From Bacteroidota bacterium (GTDB taxonomy: Bacteria > Bacteroidota > Bacteroidia > Flavobacteriales > Flavobacteriaceae): a DNA stretch of 12,110 nt. The position numbers and the translations under genes are program-made. The notes below the pieces were generated by a model, which was given only the letters and a program-made list of their open reading frames with translations, searched no databases and was not told the DNA's origin. Where the stretch lies: positions 1-12,110 of the forward strand of contig JAEWKB010000035.1 of assembly GCA_023386255.1 (NCBI GenBank). The letters are read 5' to 3'. Shown here in pieces: positions 1-8,204 of the stretch. The first letter of the stretch is position 1, and each line of letters opens with the position of its first letter.

Positions 1-165
1 CTGATGGATTTGCTGCAGATGCAGGCAGAGCCTCATACTGAAGATTTTACCCATACAAACATTAACAAAGACGCCGCCGCCGAATTTACTATGTATAGCC
101 GTTGGAGAAAGAAGAACCAGTGGCAGATGATGTTTGCCAGAATGCTTCCTATATTATTTAACTAA
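1..165 (+). CDS. 3' end of an unidentified protein (partial)
   Basis: Frame 1 is open from the window edge to a TAA at 163-165, giving the last 54 residues of a protein that begins outside the window. The tail is rich in Met, Trp, Arg and Lys (for example MYSRWRKKNQWQMMF) and ends in a short hydrophobic stretch, LPILFN. I recognise no family from this fragment. An ATG at 4-6 could in principle start a 53-residue ORF, but there is no upstream sequence to judge that, so a truncated longer gene is more likely. It is co-oriented with the polysaccharide operon but separated from it by 334 bases with a likely promoter, so it is probably transcribed separately. Confidence 0.5.
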   Translation: MMDLLQMQAEPHTEDFTHTNINKDAAAEFTMYSRWRKKNQWQMMFARMLPILFN

Positions 166-231
166 TTAACAGTCAAAGCTATTGATTACAATTAATTAAC
201 AAAAATTTATAATATTGTTTAGATTTTTTTG

Positions 232-239
232 TATGTTTG
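232..239 (+). promoter_or_regulatory. Candidate Bacteroidota -7 promoter element (TATGTTTG)
   Basis: TATGTTTG matches the Bacteroidota sigma-A -7 consensus TAnnTTTG in all fixed positions. The expected TTG box 19-21 bases upstream is not present; the nearest TTG, at 215-217, is only 14 bases away. The assignment therefore rests on one box and on its position ahead of the five-gene operon. Confidence 0.4.
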
Positions 240-335
240 TCATCCCTAAAAATCTGAATTATTATGAATGCTATTTTCTTTCCTAAAGCTTATGATGATA
301 TAAGCCCATTCCTGAGTATAAATTAGTTAGCTTTT

Positions 336-366
336 ACCTTCACCCCAAGCGCGAATGAAGGTTTTT
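336..366 (+). terminator. Hairpin with T run, possible terminator or attenuator
   Basis: Arms ACCTTCA (336-342) and TGAAGGT (356-362) are perfectly complementary over 7 bp around a 13-base loop and are followed directly by TTTTT ending at 366. The shape is that of an intrinsic terminator. It lies 170 bases past the upstream stop codon and inside the presumed leader of the next operon, so it could terminate read-through or act as an attenuator. Confidence 0.4.
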
Positions 367-384
367 ATGCTGCAAAAGCAGCAT
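367..384 (+). repeat. Perfect inverted repeat ATGCTGC-AAAA-GCAGCAT
   Basis: A 7 bp perfect inverted repeat with a 4-base AAAA loop, starting directly after the T run of the previous hairpin. It would form a compact, GC-balanced stem-loop in RNA. Confidence 0.6.
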
Positions 385-395
385 AGGCAGTATAT

Positions 396-414
396 ATAGT
401 TCAATAAGAACTAT
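396..414 (+). repeat. Perfect inverted repeat ATAGTTC-AATAA-GAACTAT
   Basis: A 7 bp perfect inverted repeat with a 5-base loop, 11 bases after the previous one. It could be an RNA hairpin or a dyad-symmetric protein-binding site. Confidence 0.55.
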
Positions 415-433
415 CTATAACTACACGCTGTGA

Positions 434-459
434 GCAAATATTTTTAACATAATATTTGC
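434..459 (+). repeat. Perfect 9 bp inverted repeat upstream of the HEAT gene
   Basis: Arms GCAAATATT (434-442) and AATATTTGC (451-459) are perfectly complementary around the 8-base loop TTTAACAT. It is the longest stem of the four in this leader and ends 40 bases before the ATG at 500. Confidence 0.6.
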
Positions 460-499
460 AGTCTAATTTTTACAAACCAATTAATCCTCCCCCAGGAAT

Positions 500-1726
500 A
501 TGACTTATATTTTTGAGTACTTAGAACATTACTGGATATCGCTCAGTTCGTTTCCGTTTGTTATTCAGGTAGCTATTTTCTTTATCTTATTTAGCTGCCT
601 TGCCACTCTCACTTTAATGGCTACCGTATTTGTTGTGCGGCGCGATAAAGAGCGCCGTGAACGAATTGTACACGAGTTCAGGCCCAAAATCTTTGCCTTC
701 CTCAGGAATATTCTGACCTCCGCAGATGAATACTCAGACGTTGAAGTGCGCGAACTTTTCATTCAAAACTTTGGTGCCATCACAAAAAAAACTTATATCT
801 CGCTAATCCCTACGCTGGAAGATGTGGTTGGGCAGGATAAGCACCAGCTTGATTCCGGCAATTACCGGAATGTGATTGTTGGGCTTAAGATTGATGAGTA
901 TCTGGAAAAAAGGCTTGATTTTTCAAACACAAGGGTCCGTTTGCGGGCTTTCCAGTCGCTGTCAAGACTTGACCTTACGATATCTGACTCAAAAATTCTT
1001 CCCCACACGTATGCGAGGAACAGGTCCCTACGGAAAGAATCCCGGGCATCTTATGTAGGTGTCAGTAATAATGACCCATTCAAATTCTTTGATCATGAGA
1101 ACGACCTGAACCAGTGGGACCAGATAAGCCTTTTGCAACAGTTTGAGCTGCACCACAAAGATGCGCTTCCAAACTTTAGTAAATGGATAAAATATTCTAA
1201 AGACAACTGCCAGGTTATATTCTTCATTAAAATGGTAGCGCACTTTAACCAGACAACCTCTATAAGCACAGTAACAGAATTCCTGGCTAACGAAAACCAT
1301 TCTGTAAGGAGGGAAGCTATACTTACTTTAGGTAAAATGCGTGTAAAGGATGCAGAGAATACGTTTATAAAAATGTATTTTACACAGCCATTTGTTTGCC
1401 AGACAGCTATTATAGAGGCAATATCTTATATTAACTCAGGCAGGCTTATAGGTTTCCTTAAAAATGCCTGGGAAATGGCCAACAGCCACGAGATGAAAAA
1501 ACTTATTGCAGAGGTAATTTTCCTTTACGGTAAGCAGGGTAAAGCGCTGCTTGAAGAGTTAACCGCAAGAGAAAAAGGCTTTAACCTGCTTATCCTGCAG
1601 CACGTTCAGAATCCGCTTATACCATCCATGCTAAAATCTTATCATGTTAATAAGGTTAACGTAGCATATACCGGTGTGGCAAATGCTGCAGTTGCAGGTA
1701 ATGTTGGTTCATCATTATTAAAGTAG
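500..1726 (+). CDS. Inner-membrane HEAT-repeat protein of the exopolysaccharide operon
   Basis: A 408-residue protein. Residues about 19-46 form one hydrophobic membrane segment, followed by a strongly basic stretch (RRDKERRER, 47-55). By the positive-inside rule this puts the rest of the chain in the cytoplasm. The remainder is mostly helical. Paired amphipathic helices of HEAT/armadillo type are clearest at about 255-345 (FLANENHSVRREAILTLGKM is a typical HEAT unit), with another likely pair near 140-160. There is no catalytic motif. HEAT solenoids are protein-binding scaffolds, so I infer a partner or regulator of the glycosyltransferase that starts 31 bases downstream. No PilZ or GGDEF-like motif is visible. 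The ATG at 500 is supported by the membrane segment just after it; the upstream AGGA lies too close (2 bases) to be a normal ribosome site. The exact role is unknown. Confidence 0.8.
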   Translation: MTYIFEYLEHYWISLSSFPFVIQVAIFFILFSCLATLTLMATVFVVRRDKERRERIVHEFRPKIFAFLRNILTSADEYSDVEVRELFIQNFGAITKKTYISLIPTLEDVVGQDKHQLDSGNYRNVIVGLKIDEYLEKRLDFSNTRVRLRAFQSLSRLDLTISDSKILPHTYARNRSLRKESRASYVGVSNNDPFKFFDHENDLNQWDQISLLQQFELHHKDALPNFSKWIKYSKDNCQVIFFIKMVAHFNQTTSISTVTEFLANENHSVRREAILTLGKMRVKDAENTFIKMYFTQPFVCQTAIIEAISYINSGRLIGFLKNAWEMANSHEMKKLIAEVIFLYGKQGKALLEELTAREKGFNLLILQHVQNPLIPSMLKSYHVNKVNVAYTGVANAAVAGNVGSSLLK

Positions 1727-1757
1727 CCGGAAGTAATCCTTAAATCCCCCAAAAAAT

Positions 1758-3212
1758 ATGGATTCAACTTTCGATTTTTTCGAATATTTTGTATTCTTTT
1801 ATGCGTCATCTATGTTTGTGGTGTACCTGGTGCTGGGCGTGTTATCGTTTATCAACATTACACGCTATCGCACATATAACTCCAAGCTTGATGACCAGTT
1901 CCTGCTTAATTCTCCGCTTACGCCCGGAATTTCGGTTGTGGCCCCTGCATACAACGAAGAAAAAACTATCATTGTAAATGTAAAGTCCCTGCTCACTCTT
2001 AATTATCCTTTGTTTGAGGTAATTATTGTTAATGACGGAAGTAAGGATAAAACACTTGAGCTGCTGATTGAAGAGTTTGAGATGGTAGAAACGCCTTATG
2101 CATATGTGGAGCGTATAAAAACGAAGCCCTTCAAAAGAATATTTAAATCTACCAACCCGAAGTATTCCAAGCTTACAGTGGTTGATAAAATGAACGGCGG
2201 CACTAAAGCCGACGCTTCAAATGCCGGTATTAATGCCTCACAATACCCATATTTCCTTTGTACAGATGTTGACTGTATTTTGGAAAGGAATACCATGCTA
2301 AGGATGATAAAGCCGATACTTAATAACAGCTCCAGGGTAATTGCTGTAGGTGCAACACTACGCATGTCTAACAGCTGTGATATTAAAGATGGTGTTATTG
2401 AAAGGGTAAGGCCTCCTCAGGGGCTTATACCGCGGTTTCAGGAAATGGAGTACCTGCGGGCTTACCTGTTTGGAAAAATGGGCTGGAGCCTTGTAAACTG
2501 CGTGCCTAACGTATCTGGCGGGCTGGGCCTTTTTGATAAGGAAGTGGCCGTAAACGCGGGTGGTTATGACGGTGCATCGCATGCCGAAGATATGGACATT
2601 ATGGTTAAGATGGCTGCCTACATGATTAATAACCACCAAAAGTACAGTATTGAATACATACCGGTGTCCTCCTGCTGGACAGAGGGGCCGCCAAACGTAA
2701 AGATACTGGGCAGGCAGCGCACACGTTGGGCTACAGGCCTTGCACAAATATTTTTTGTACACAGGAAGATATTACTAAACCCACGCTACAAACGCCTTGG
2801 CCTTATAACATTCCCTTTTCAGCTCATATACGAGTTCCTTGCCCCGGTAATTGAGGCTTTGGGTATTGTATATTTTATTTTGCTGGTACTTAAGGGAGAT
2901 GTAAACTGGCCTATGGCTTTTTATATATTCCTGTATTCCTATTCACTCGCAATAATGTTTGGTACGCTTGTAGTGCTGCTGGATAACTTTGTAAAACGCC
3001 AGTACAAAACGGGGCGCGAAACATTCAAACTGTGGCTCATGGTGTTCCTGGAACCATTCCTGTACCACCCACTGTTAATATGGTTCTCGTTAAAAGGTTA
3101 TTTTAACTTTTATACATCACGCCAGATGGAGTGGGGTACAATGACCCGCCAGGGCTATGACAACAATAATAAAAAGAAACCAACCAAAGTAATTCAAAAA
3201 GCAGATGCCTAA
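1758..3212 (+). CDS. Processive family 2 glycosyltransferase (exopolysaccharide synthase)
   Basis: A 484-residue membrane glycosyltransferase of the cellulose/poly-GlcNAc/hyaluronan synthase type. It has an N-terminal membrane segment (about 10-33), then a cytoplasmic GT-A domain with the expected motifs: APAYNEE (62-68), D93 in VNDGS, the DxD-type DVD at 170-172, the general-base region HAEDMD (275-280) and RQRTRW (319-324), which matches the Q/RxxRW signature of processive enzymes. Several membrane segments follow (about 346-410 and 425-450). Family knowledge says such enzymes polymerise a sugar from a nucleotide donor while moving the chain across the inner membrane; the sugar cannot be read from these motifs. 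The end overlaps the TPR-barrel gene by 8 bases, implying translational coupling. PgaC and E. coli YaiP are plausible relatives, but I assign no symbol. Confidence 0.9.
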   Translation: MDSTFDFFEYFVFFYASSMFVVYLVLGVLSFINITRYRTYNSKLDDQFLLNSPLTPGISVVAPAYNEEKTIIVNVKSLLTLNYPLFEVIIVNDGSKDKTLELLIEEFEMVETPYAYVERIKTKPFKRIFKSTNPKYSKLTVVDKMNGGTKADASNAGINASQYPYFLCTDVDCILERNTMLRMIKPILNNSSRVIAVGATLRMSNSCDIKDGVIERVRPPQGLIPRFQEMEYLRAYLFGKMGWSLVNCVPNVSGGLGLFDKEVAVNAGGYDGASHAEDMDIMVKMAAYMINNHQKYSIEYIPVSSCWTEGPPNVKILGRQRTRWATGLAQIFFVHRKILLNPRYKRLGLITFPFQLIYEFLAPVIEALGIVYFILLVLKGDVNWPMAFYIFLYSYSLAIMFGTLVVLLDNFVKRQYKTGRETFKLWLMVFLEPFLYHPLLIWFSLKGYFNFYTSRQMEWGTMTRQGYDNNNKKKPTKVIQKADA

Positions 3213-6075
3213 AAATGTTACATTAATGCTGTTACGCCTTGCATTCTTCAGCATGTTTCTCATATCAGTGCAGGCATTTGCGCAGGATGATCTGTCTTCA
3301 GATGAGTACTATGCGCTGGCTAAAAAAGAAGGTAATGAGAAGCAAAACTTTACAAAAGCTGCCGTTTATTGCGAAAAGGCCTTAAAGCTGGCTCCGCTTG
3401 ATATGGATATTAAAGAATATCTTGGTAAATGTTATATGGAAACGGGGCAGCTTGAAAAAGCCCGCATTGTACTACTGGAAGTGCTGGATAAAAGTCCGCG
3501 CCGAACTGACGCAAGGCATTACCTGCTAAATATTGAGACCCGCACTAAACGTTATTCGAGCGCGGTGTGCTATGCCAATGAACTTCTTGAAATTACGCCT
3601 TATAGCAAAACACTCTGGATGCGAAAGATAAACCTTTATAACCTGATGAATAACAGGATAGAGGCGAACAGGGCTACACGGCGCCTGTACCAGATATTTC
3701 CTGAAGACGAGGAGGTAAAGGTCCTATATAACAACGTTTTGAAGGAAGATGCGCTAAAGATAAACAAAGGCGGTAATGCAGCAGGTGCAGCAAAGCAGTA
3801 TGAGGAGGCGTTGCAGGTGTCAAACAATGATCAGGAGCTGTACCTTAACCTTATAAACCTTCATATTAAGTCGGGTGAGTATCCTGCGGCACTTGCCACG
3901 GCCGACAGGGGGCTAGCATACCTGCCCAACAACAGGCAGATCATTGATAAAAAGATTGCAGTGCTTCAGGAAATGGGCCAGTACCAAAAGGCGATCGACT
4001 TGGTTAATGCACAGATAAGGAAGGGTAACTCCGGATATAATATTATGCTTGTGTACCTTACTGCCGAAGCGGCACGCTACTATAAAAATTCTGACCCATA
4101 CGAGTTGTACGGCCAGCTGTATGAGCGTGACAGGGGCAATAAAGAAGCACATGATTATTTGCTGAATACCGCCATAAGCCGCGGCTATTTTGCTGATGCG
4201 CAGGAGATGCTTACTAAAGCGCTTAAGGCAGACCCAAATTCTAAAGAACTGCTGTCAAAACAGCTTTATGTTTACGAGAGTCAAAACAATCATCAGGGGG
4301 CCACGACAACCATAGAAAAGTTGTACAGGCTGTACCCTAATGATGCTGACATTGCAGCAAAGTATGATGCTGTACTATTTCAGGAAGCAAAGGGTAATTT
4401 TGCTGAAGAAGATTATAAGGCTGCGCTGCCTGTCTTCATCAGGCTGGCGCAGCACCCTGATTTCGGGAAATCGGCAAACGGGTATATATTTTCAGTCTAT
4501 GTTAGGCAAAAGCAATATGACAAGGCGCTGGAACAGGTAAACAAGCTTATAAGGCAATATCCGGCAGAGCAGGATTACATCCTGAAGAAAATAGACCTCC
4601 TGGCTGATATGCAGGATTATGAAAATGCTTTTGAACTGGCAAGGGAGTATAAGGCAAAGTATCCTGACAGGCCGGAATATACTTATATGCTAAATGATCT
4701 TTCGGTTGATTATATAAAATACCTTAATGAGCGTGAAGATTATGCTACTGTAAAGCTGGTGGCTGAAGACCTTGTTGCTGCCAATCCTGATAATCAACAG
4801 GCTTATGATTACGCCATAGGCGCACGTATATCGCTTGGGCAGTATGATGAGGCACAGCAAATGATACAGGCGGCGTTGGTGCATTTTCCGGAGTCGAAAG
4901 AACTAAGGCTGAAACAGGCAGGCGTTTACACCGAGTCCGGCCAACATGAAAAGGCTGTAGAAGCGCTAAGGGAGCTGCATAAGGATTACCCGTACAACAG
5001 CAACATTAAAGGCTCTCTTGTTGAAGCTATGCTGATGGCCGCCAGACAAAAAGAGGAGCGTCAGGAGTACCTTCAGGCAATGGATATGTACAGGGAAGTG
5101 CTTCTTATAAAACCTAAAGATACTGTTGCTCCTATAAAGCTGGCTAATCTACATATGGCGAGGGAAGAATATCCTGAGGCAATGAAAGTAGTTGACATTG
5201 CTTTAGAGCACAACAAGGATAACCCTGACCTGCTGTACCTTAAAGGTTTAATATTCGAGAAGATGAACAATTACAAGCTGGCCAGGGAGTACCAGGGTAA
5301 GTACATACCGCCGGTACACAAGCTTGCCGAGCATAATGATCATCTTGATTACCTGGAAGCAAAAATGCTGAAGAACCAGGTAATACTAAGTTACCTTAAG
5401 GCAACTACCGATTCTATTCCGTTTAATACATCTGTGGCAACGGTTGAATATCTGCGGTTTGAAAATAACAATACCTATGTGGGCCGCGTTAACTATGCCG
5501 CACGCAATACAGGAGTAGGAGTGCAGGTCGAGATTGACTGGTACCATACCTTTAAAGATAAAGCCTATACACTGGCCAATGTAGGTGTGGCTAACCGTTT
5601 CTTCCAAAAATATAAAATAGGCATCTCATATTTTGAGCCCTTTAAAAACTCATGGATGGGCGAAGTAGGTGTACGCTATGCCGGCCTTACCGATGACAGG
5701 AACCTGATTACCGGAATTATAGGTATAGAAAAATCGTATGAAAGGCTATGGCTTAATGCAAGGGTATCGTTGCTAAGCGACAGTGAAGATTTTTACCATT
5801 CCGTACTGGGGCAGGCCCGCTTTTACATGCGCAACGGCAGGGACTATGCGCTGGCAATGGCATCGGTTGGAACCGCGCCCGAAGACCAGAAACTCGATTT
5901 CCAGACCAATACATTCCTGTCTTATGTCAATACCATGGTAGGGGCTGGCTACTTTTACAATGCCAATCACCGGACAACGCTTGGCATTATGGGCAACTGG
6001 TACAACTACCGTATATCATCTGATTACTACCTGAACCAATATAACCTGTTTGTAACGTTACGCACAAGATTTTAA
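3205..6075 (+). CDS. TPR scaffold fused to YaiO-type outer-membrane beta-barrel
   Basis: A 956-residue exported protein. Residues 1-26 are a signal peptide (hydrophobic core, cleavage after AFA, before QDD). From about 30 to 700 the chain is a long run of tetratricopeptide repeats, recognisable as recurring pairs such as YLGKCYMETGQLEKARIVLL with Pro-rich turns (LAPLD, SPRRTD, YPND, NPDN). From about 735 to the end, alternating hydrophobic and polar strands rich in Tyr, Gly and Asn (VEYLRFENNN, VGVRYAG, LFVTLRTRF) match the YaiO family of outer-membrane barrels, and the final residue is Phe, as in BAM substrates. The layout resembles PgaA and BcsC: a periplasmic TPR guide plus an export pore. 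It overlaps the synthase gene by 8 bases. I infer that it exports the polymer made by that synthase. Confidence 0.85.
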   Translation: MPKNVTLMLLRLAFFSMFLISVQAFAQDDLSSDEYYALAKKEGNEKQNFTKAAVYCEKALKLAPLDMDIKEYLGKCYMETGQLEKARIVLLEVLDKSPRRTDARHYLLNIETRTKRYSSAVCYANELLEITPYSKTLWMRKINLYNLMNNRIEANRATRRLYQIFPEDEEVKVLYNNVLKEDALKINKGGNAAGAAKQYEEALQVSNNDQELYLNLINLHIKSGEYPAALATADRGLAYLPNNRQIIDKKIAVLQEMGQYQKAIDLVNAQIRKGNSGYNIMLVYLTAEAARYYKNSDPYELYGQLYERDRGNKEAHDYLLNTAISRGYFADAQEMLTKALKADPNSKELLSKQLYVYESQNNHQGATTTIEKLYRLYPNDADIAAKYDAVLFQEAKGNFAEEDYKAALPVFIRLAQHPDFGKSANGYIFSVYVRQKQYDKALEQVNKLIRQYPAEQDYILKKIDLLADMQDYENAFELAREYKAKYPDRPEYTYMLNDLSVDYIKYLNEREDYATVKLVAEDLVAANPDNQQAYDYAIGARISLGQYDEAQQMIQAALVHFPESKELRLKQAGVYTESGQHEKAVEALRELHKDYPYNSNIKGSLVEAMLMAARQKEERQEYLQAMDMYREVLLIKPKDTVAPIKLANLHMAREEYPEAMKVVDIALEHNKDNPDLLYLKGLIFEKMNNYKLAREYQGKYIPPVHKLAEHNDHLDYLEAKMLKNQVILSYLKATTDSIPFNTSVATVEYLRFENNNTYVGRVNYAARNTGVGVQVEIDWYHTFKDKAYTLANVGVANRFFQKYKIGISYFEPFKNSWMGEVGVRYAGLTDDRNLITGIIGIEKSYERLWLNARVSLLSDSEDFYHSVLGQARFYMRNGRDYALAMASVGTAPEDQKLDFQTNTFLSYVNTMVGAGYFYNANHRTTLGIMGNWYNYRISSDYYLNQYNLFVTLRTRF

Positions 6076-6077
6076 AT

Positions 6078-8204
6078 ATGATAAGCAGGCTTACCATAGT
6101 ACTTCTAATAATATTCTGTACCTCCTGCCGGAGCGATGCACAGCAGTTTGTTGTGTATCAGCAGGGCGTTGTAGTGCCTGAAGTTGTTGCTGATAAAGGG
6201 CTGGAGCAGGTTGCGGCAGATTTTGTTGTGCCGTTTCAAAATTTAACAGGAGTAAGGCCTGTGGTGGTTACAAAGCCATCAAAGGAAGCAAAGCCGGTAA
6301 TATACCTGAAGCTCAGTCCGCAAACGGAGAAAGAAGCATTCACAATCACTCAAAAAGATAATGCTCTCACCATTGAAGGTAACACGCCCCAAAGCCTAAT
6401 TGCAGCAATAGCTTATTTCTTTGCTGAATATGCAGGAAGGCTGCCTGTGGGCACGGCTGCTATACCGGTAAAACAGATTCTTGTTCCGCAAGGATTAACC
6501 TATGCTCAAACGCCTGCTTTTGAATATCGTGAGCCATACTTCCCTGATAACTTTAAGCCTGAATTCCTTAAATGGAACAATACGCACACGCTGGAAGAAA
6601 CCTGGGGGTTGTGGGGGCACAACATTGGCAAAGTCATAAAGGTTACACCGTCAATGTATGCTGTTGTGGATGGTAAGCCAAACGCTGAACAACTATGTTT
6701 TTCATCTGATGAACTCGGGCAGGCACTCACAAATTTTATCAGAAAAAAAATAGAGGAAAATCCGTTGCGCAGTAACTTCATGGTTATGCCGCAGGATAAT
6801 GACCTTGTTTGCATGTGCGACAGGTGCAAGGCCATAGGGAATAGTAAAACCAATGCCAGCCCAGCTGTTTTTTCATTGCTTAACAAGCTGGCGAAGCAGT
6901 TTCCGAAGCAGCAGTTTTTCAGTACGGCTTATGTCACAACACAGCGGCCGCCGCAATTTATACTTGAACCCAATGCGGGTGTTATGGTAAGTACCATGGC
7001 ATTTCCTAAAGGCGTTGTAATAGAGAGGTCTGCGGCATCAGGAACAGTAAAAGAAACCTTTTCTGCATGGAAAAAAGTAACTGATAAAATCTACCTCTGG
7101 GATTACGCCATCAACTTCGATAATTACTTTGATGCTTATCCTACACTAAAAATCGCCCAACAAAACCTGAAGTACTATAAGGGTCTGGGTGTTACAGGAG
7201 TTTTTATGCAGGGCAGCGAGGACAGGTACAGCACGTTTGCCGATGTAAAGGCCTATGTTTATGCACAGCTTCTGCAAAACCCTGATATTGATGTTGATAA
7301 ATACATCAGGTTGTTCTTTGAGAGTAGGTACCCGGCTGTAAGCAGTTTGCTTTATGATTATTACATCGATACGGAAAACAGGGCGTTGGAGTCGGTAAAG
7401 GTTCTGGATATTTATGGCGGCATAGTACTTTCGCTTAAAAAATATCTTGATGATGCCAGGCTCGCAGCATTCTACAAAGCTTTAGATGATAAAGCCGCAA
7501 CACTAAGTAAGCAGGAACAGCAGCAGCTTAGCCCGCTGCTTGCATCGCTGGCTTTCCAGCGGCTAGAGGTAATGCGTGTGAATGCCTTTGAAGATAATGG
7601 CTACGGGATATATAATTATGAGGACGGTACAGCCACGGTTAAGCCCCAGGTAAAGCAGCTTTTGGATAAGCTGGCAGGTTATTCGGCAAAGGCAGGTATT
7701 TCTGTTTATAATGAATCGGGCGCTACGGTTGGTGAATATATTAAAGTCTGGGAAAAAGATGTAATAAATGTACAATACAAGAATCTTCTATACGCTAAAA
7801 GAATTAAAAGCAAATTTGAACCTGATGAAGATTACCCCGATATAAAGATGCTAAATGATGGTAACATAGGTTTTGGCGACTATTATAATAATTGGTTCAT
7901 CAGCCCCAAAAAAAATATTGTAATTGAGGTGGCTGCGGCCGATGTTAAAAATGCCAAAACTTTAGAAATGACTTTTTTAGAAGATAGAAGGCATAACATT
8001 TATGCTCCCGAAAAAGTAGTTGTAACAATTGGTAAAAACAGGTATGAGGCAAAGGTGGTATCATTTTCTTCTTACGGTAAAATAGTAAAGTGCAGGACTG
8101 TTATGCCTGTAGAGTTTACACCTGCCGACGGCACAATTACCATAGAAGCGTTAAGGCAAAATAGTAACGGATCAATAGCTTGCGATGAAATATTTTTTAA
8201 ATAG
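6078..8204 (+). CDS. DUF4838-family glycosidase-like exported protein
   Basis: A 708-residue protein starting 2 bases after the barrel gene. The N-terminus is an export signal; CTSC at 14-17 could be a loose lipobox, or signal peptidase I could cut after SDA (residue 21). Residues about 25-145 resemble the N-terminal alpha/beta domain seen ahead of alpha-glucuronidase-like hydrolases. About 148-430 is the DUF4838 domain, with the characteristic QDND followed by C245-x-C247-x2-C250, then LWDYAINF (340-347) and GVFMQGSED (374-382), which supply candidate acidic catalytic or binding residues. About 590-708 looks like a beta-sandwich with the LNDG start typical of F5/8 type C or sugar-binding modules. 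The family is predicted to act on glycans, but I know of no assigned reaction. In this operon it occupies the place of PgaB, BcsZ or AlgL, so trimming or modifying the nascent polymer is a reasonable inference. Confidence 0.75.
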   Translation: MISRLTIVLLIIFCTSCRSDAQQFVVYQQGVVVPEVVADKGLEQVAADFVVPFQNLTGVRPVVVTKPSKEAKPVIYLKLSPQTEKEAFTITQKDNALTIEGNTPQSLIAAIAYFFAEYAGRLPVGTAAIPVKQILVPQGLTYAQTPAFEYREPYFPDNFKPEFLKWNNTHTLEETWGLWGHNIGKVIKVTPSMYAVVDGKPNAEQLCFSSDELGQALTNFIRKKIEENPLRSNFMVMPQDNDLVCMCDRCKAIGNSKTNASPAVFSLLNKLAKQFPKQQFFSTAYVTTQRPPQFILEPNAGVMVSTMAFPKGVVIERSAASGTVKETFSAWKKVTDKIYLWDYAINFDNYFDAYPTLKIAQQNLKYYKGLGVTGVFMQGSEDRYSTFADVKAYVYAQLLQNPDIDVDKYIRLFFESRYPAVSSLLYDYYIDTENRALESVKVLDIYGGIVLSLKKYLDDARLAAFYKALDDKAATLSKQEQQQLSPLLASLAFQRLEVMRVNAFEDNGYGIYNYEDGTATVKPQVKQLLDKLAGYSAKAGISVYNESGATVGEYIKVWEKDVINVQYKNLLYAKRIKSKFEPDEDYPDIKMLNDGNIGFGDYYNNWFISPKKNIVIEVAAADVKNAKTLEMTFLEDRRHNIYAPEKVVVTIGKNRYEAKVVSFSSYGKIVKCRTVMPVEFTPADGTITIEALRQNSNGSIACDEIFFK

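Larger units (their letters stand above)
166..499 (+). other. Structured intergenic leader of the exopolysaccharide operon
   Basis: This non-coding gap separates the partial upstream gene from the HEAT-repeat gene. It holds a weak A/T-rich imperfect inverted repeat (about 199-232, ending in a T run) that could terminate the upstream gene, a -7-type promoter element at 232-239, and four successive inverted repeats between 336 and 459. If transcription starts near 245, the operon mRNA would carry a leader of roughly 250 bases containing all four hairpins. I see no tRNA, no ORF of note and no riboswitch class I can name. Confidence 0.5.

Noticed and set aside
336..459. CRISPR array or tandem repeat for the four hairpins
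   Set aside because: The four stems have different sequences and there is no repeated unit with spacers.
166..499. A known riboswitch in the operon leader
   Set aside because: I could not match the stems or loops to any class I know, so only a structured leader is claimed.
2358..2762. A 134-residue minus-strand ORF inside the synthase gene
   Set aside because: It lies opposite the catalytic motifs of the glycosyltransferase and has no recognisable features.
6506..6886. A 126-residue minus-strand ORF inside the DUF4838 gene
   Set aside because: It is a shadow of the conserved DUF4838 coding sequence.
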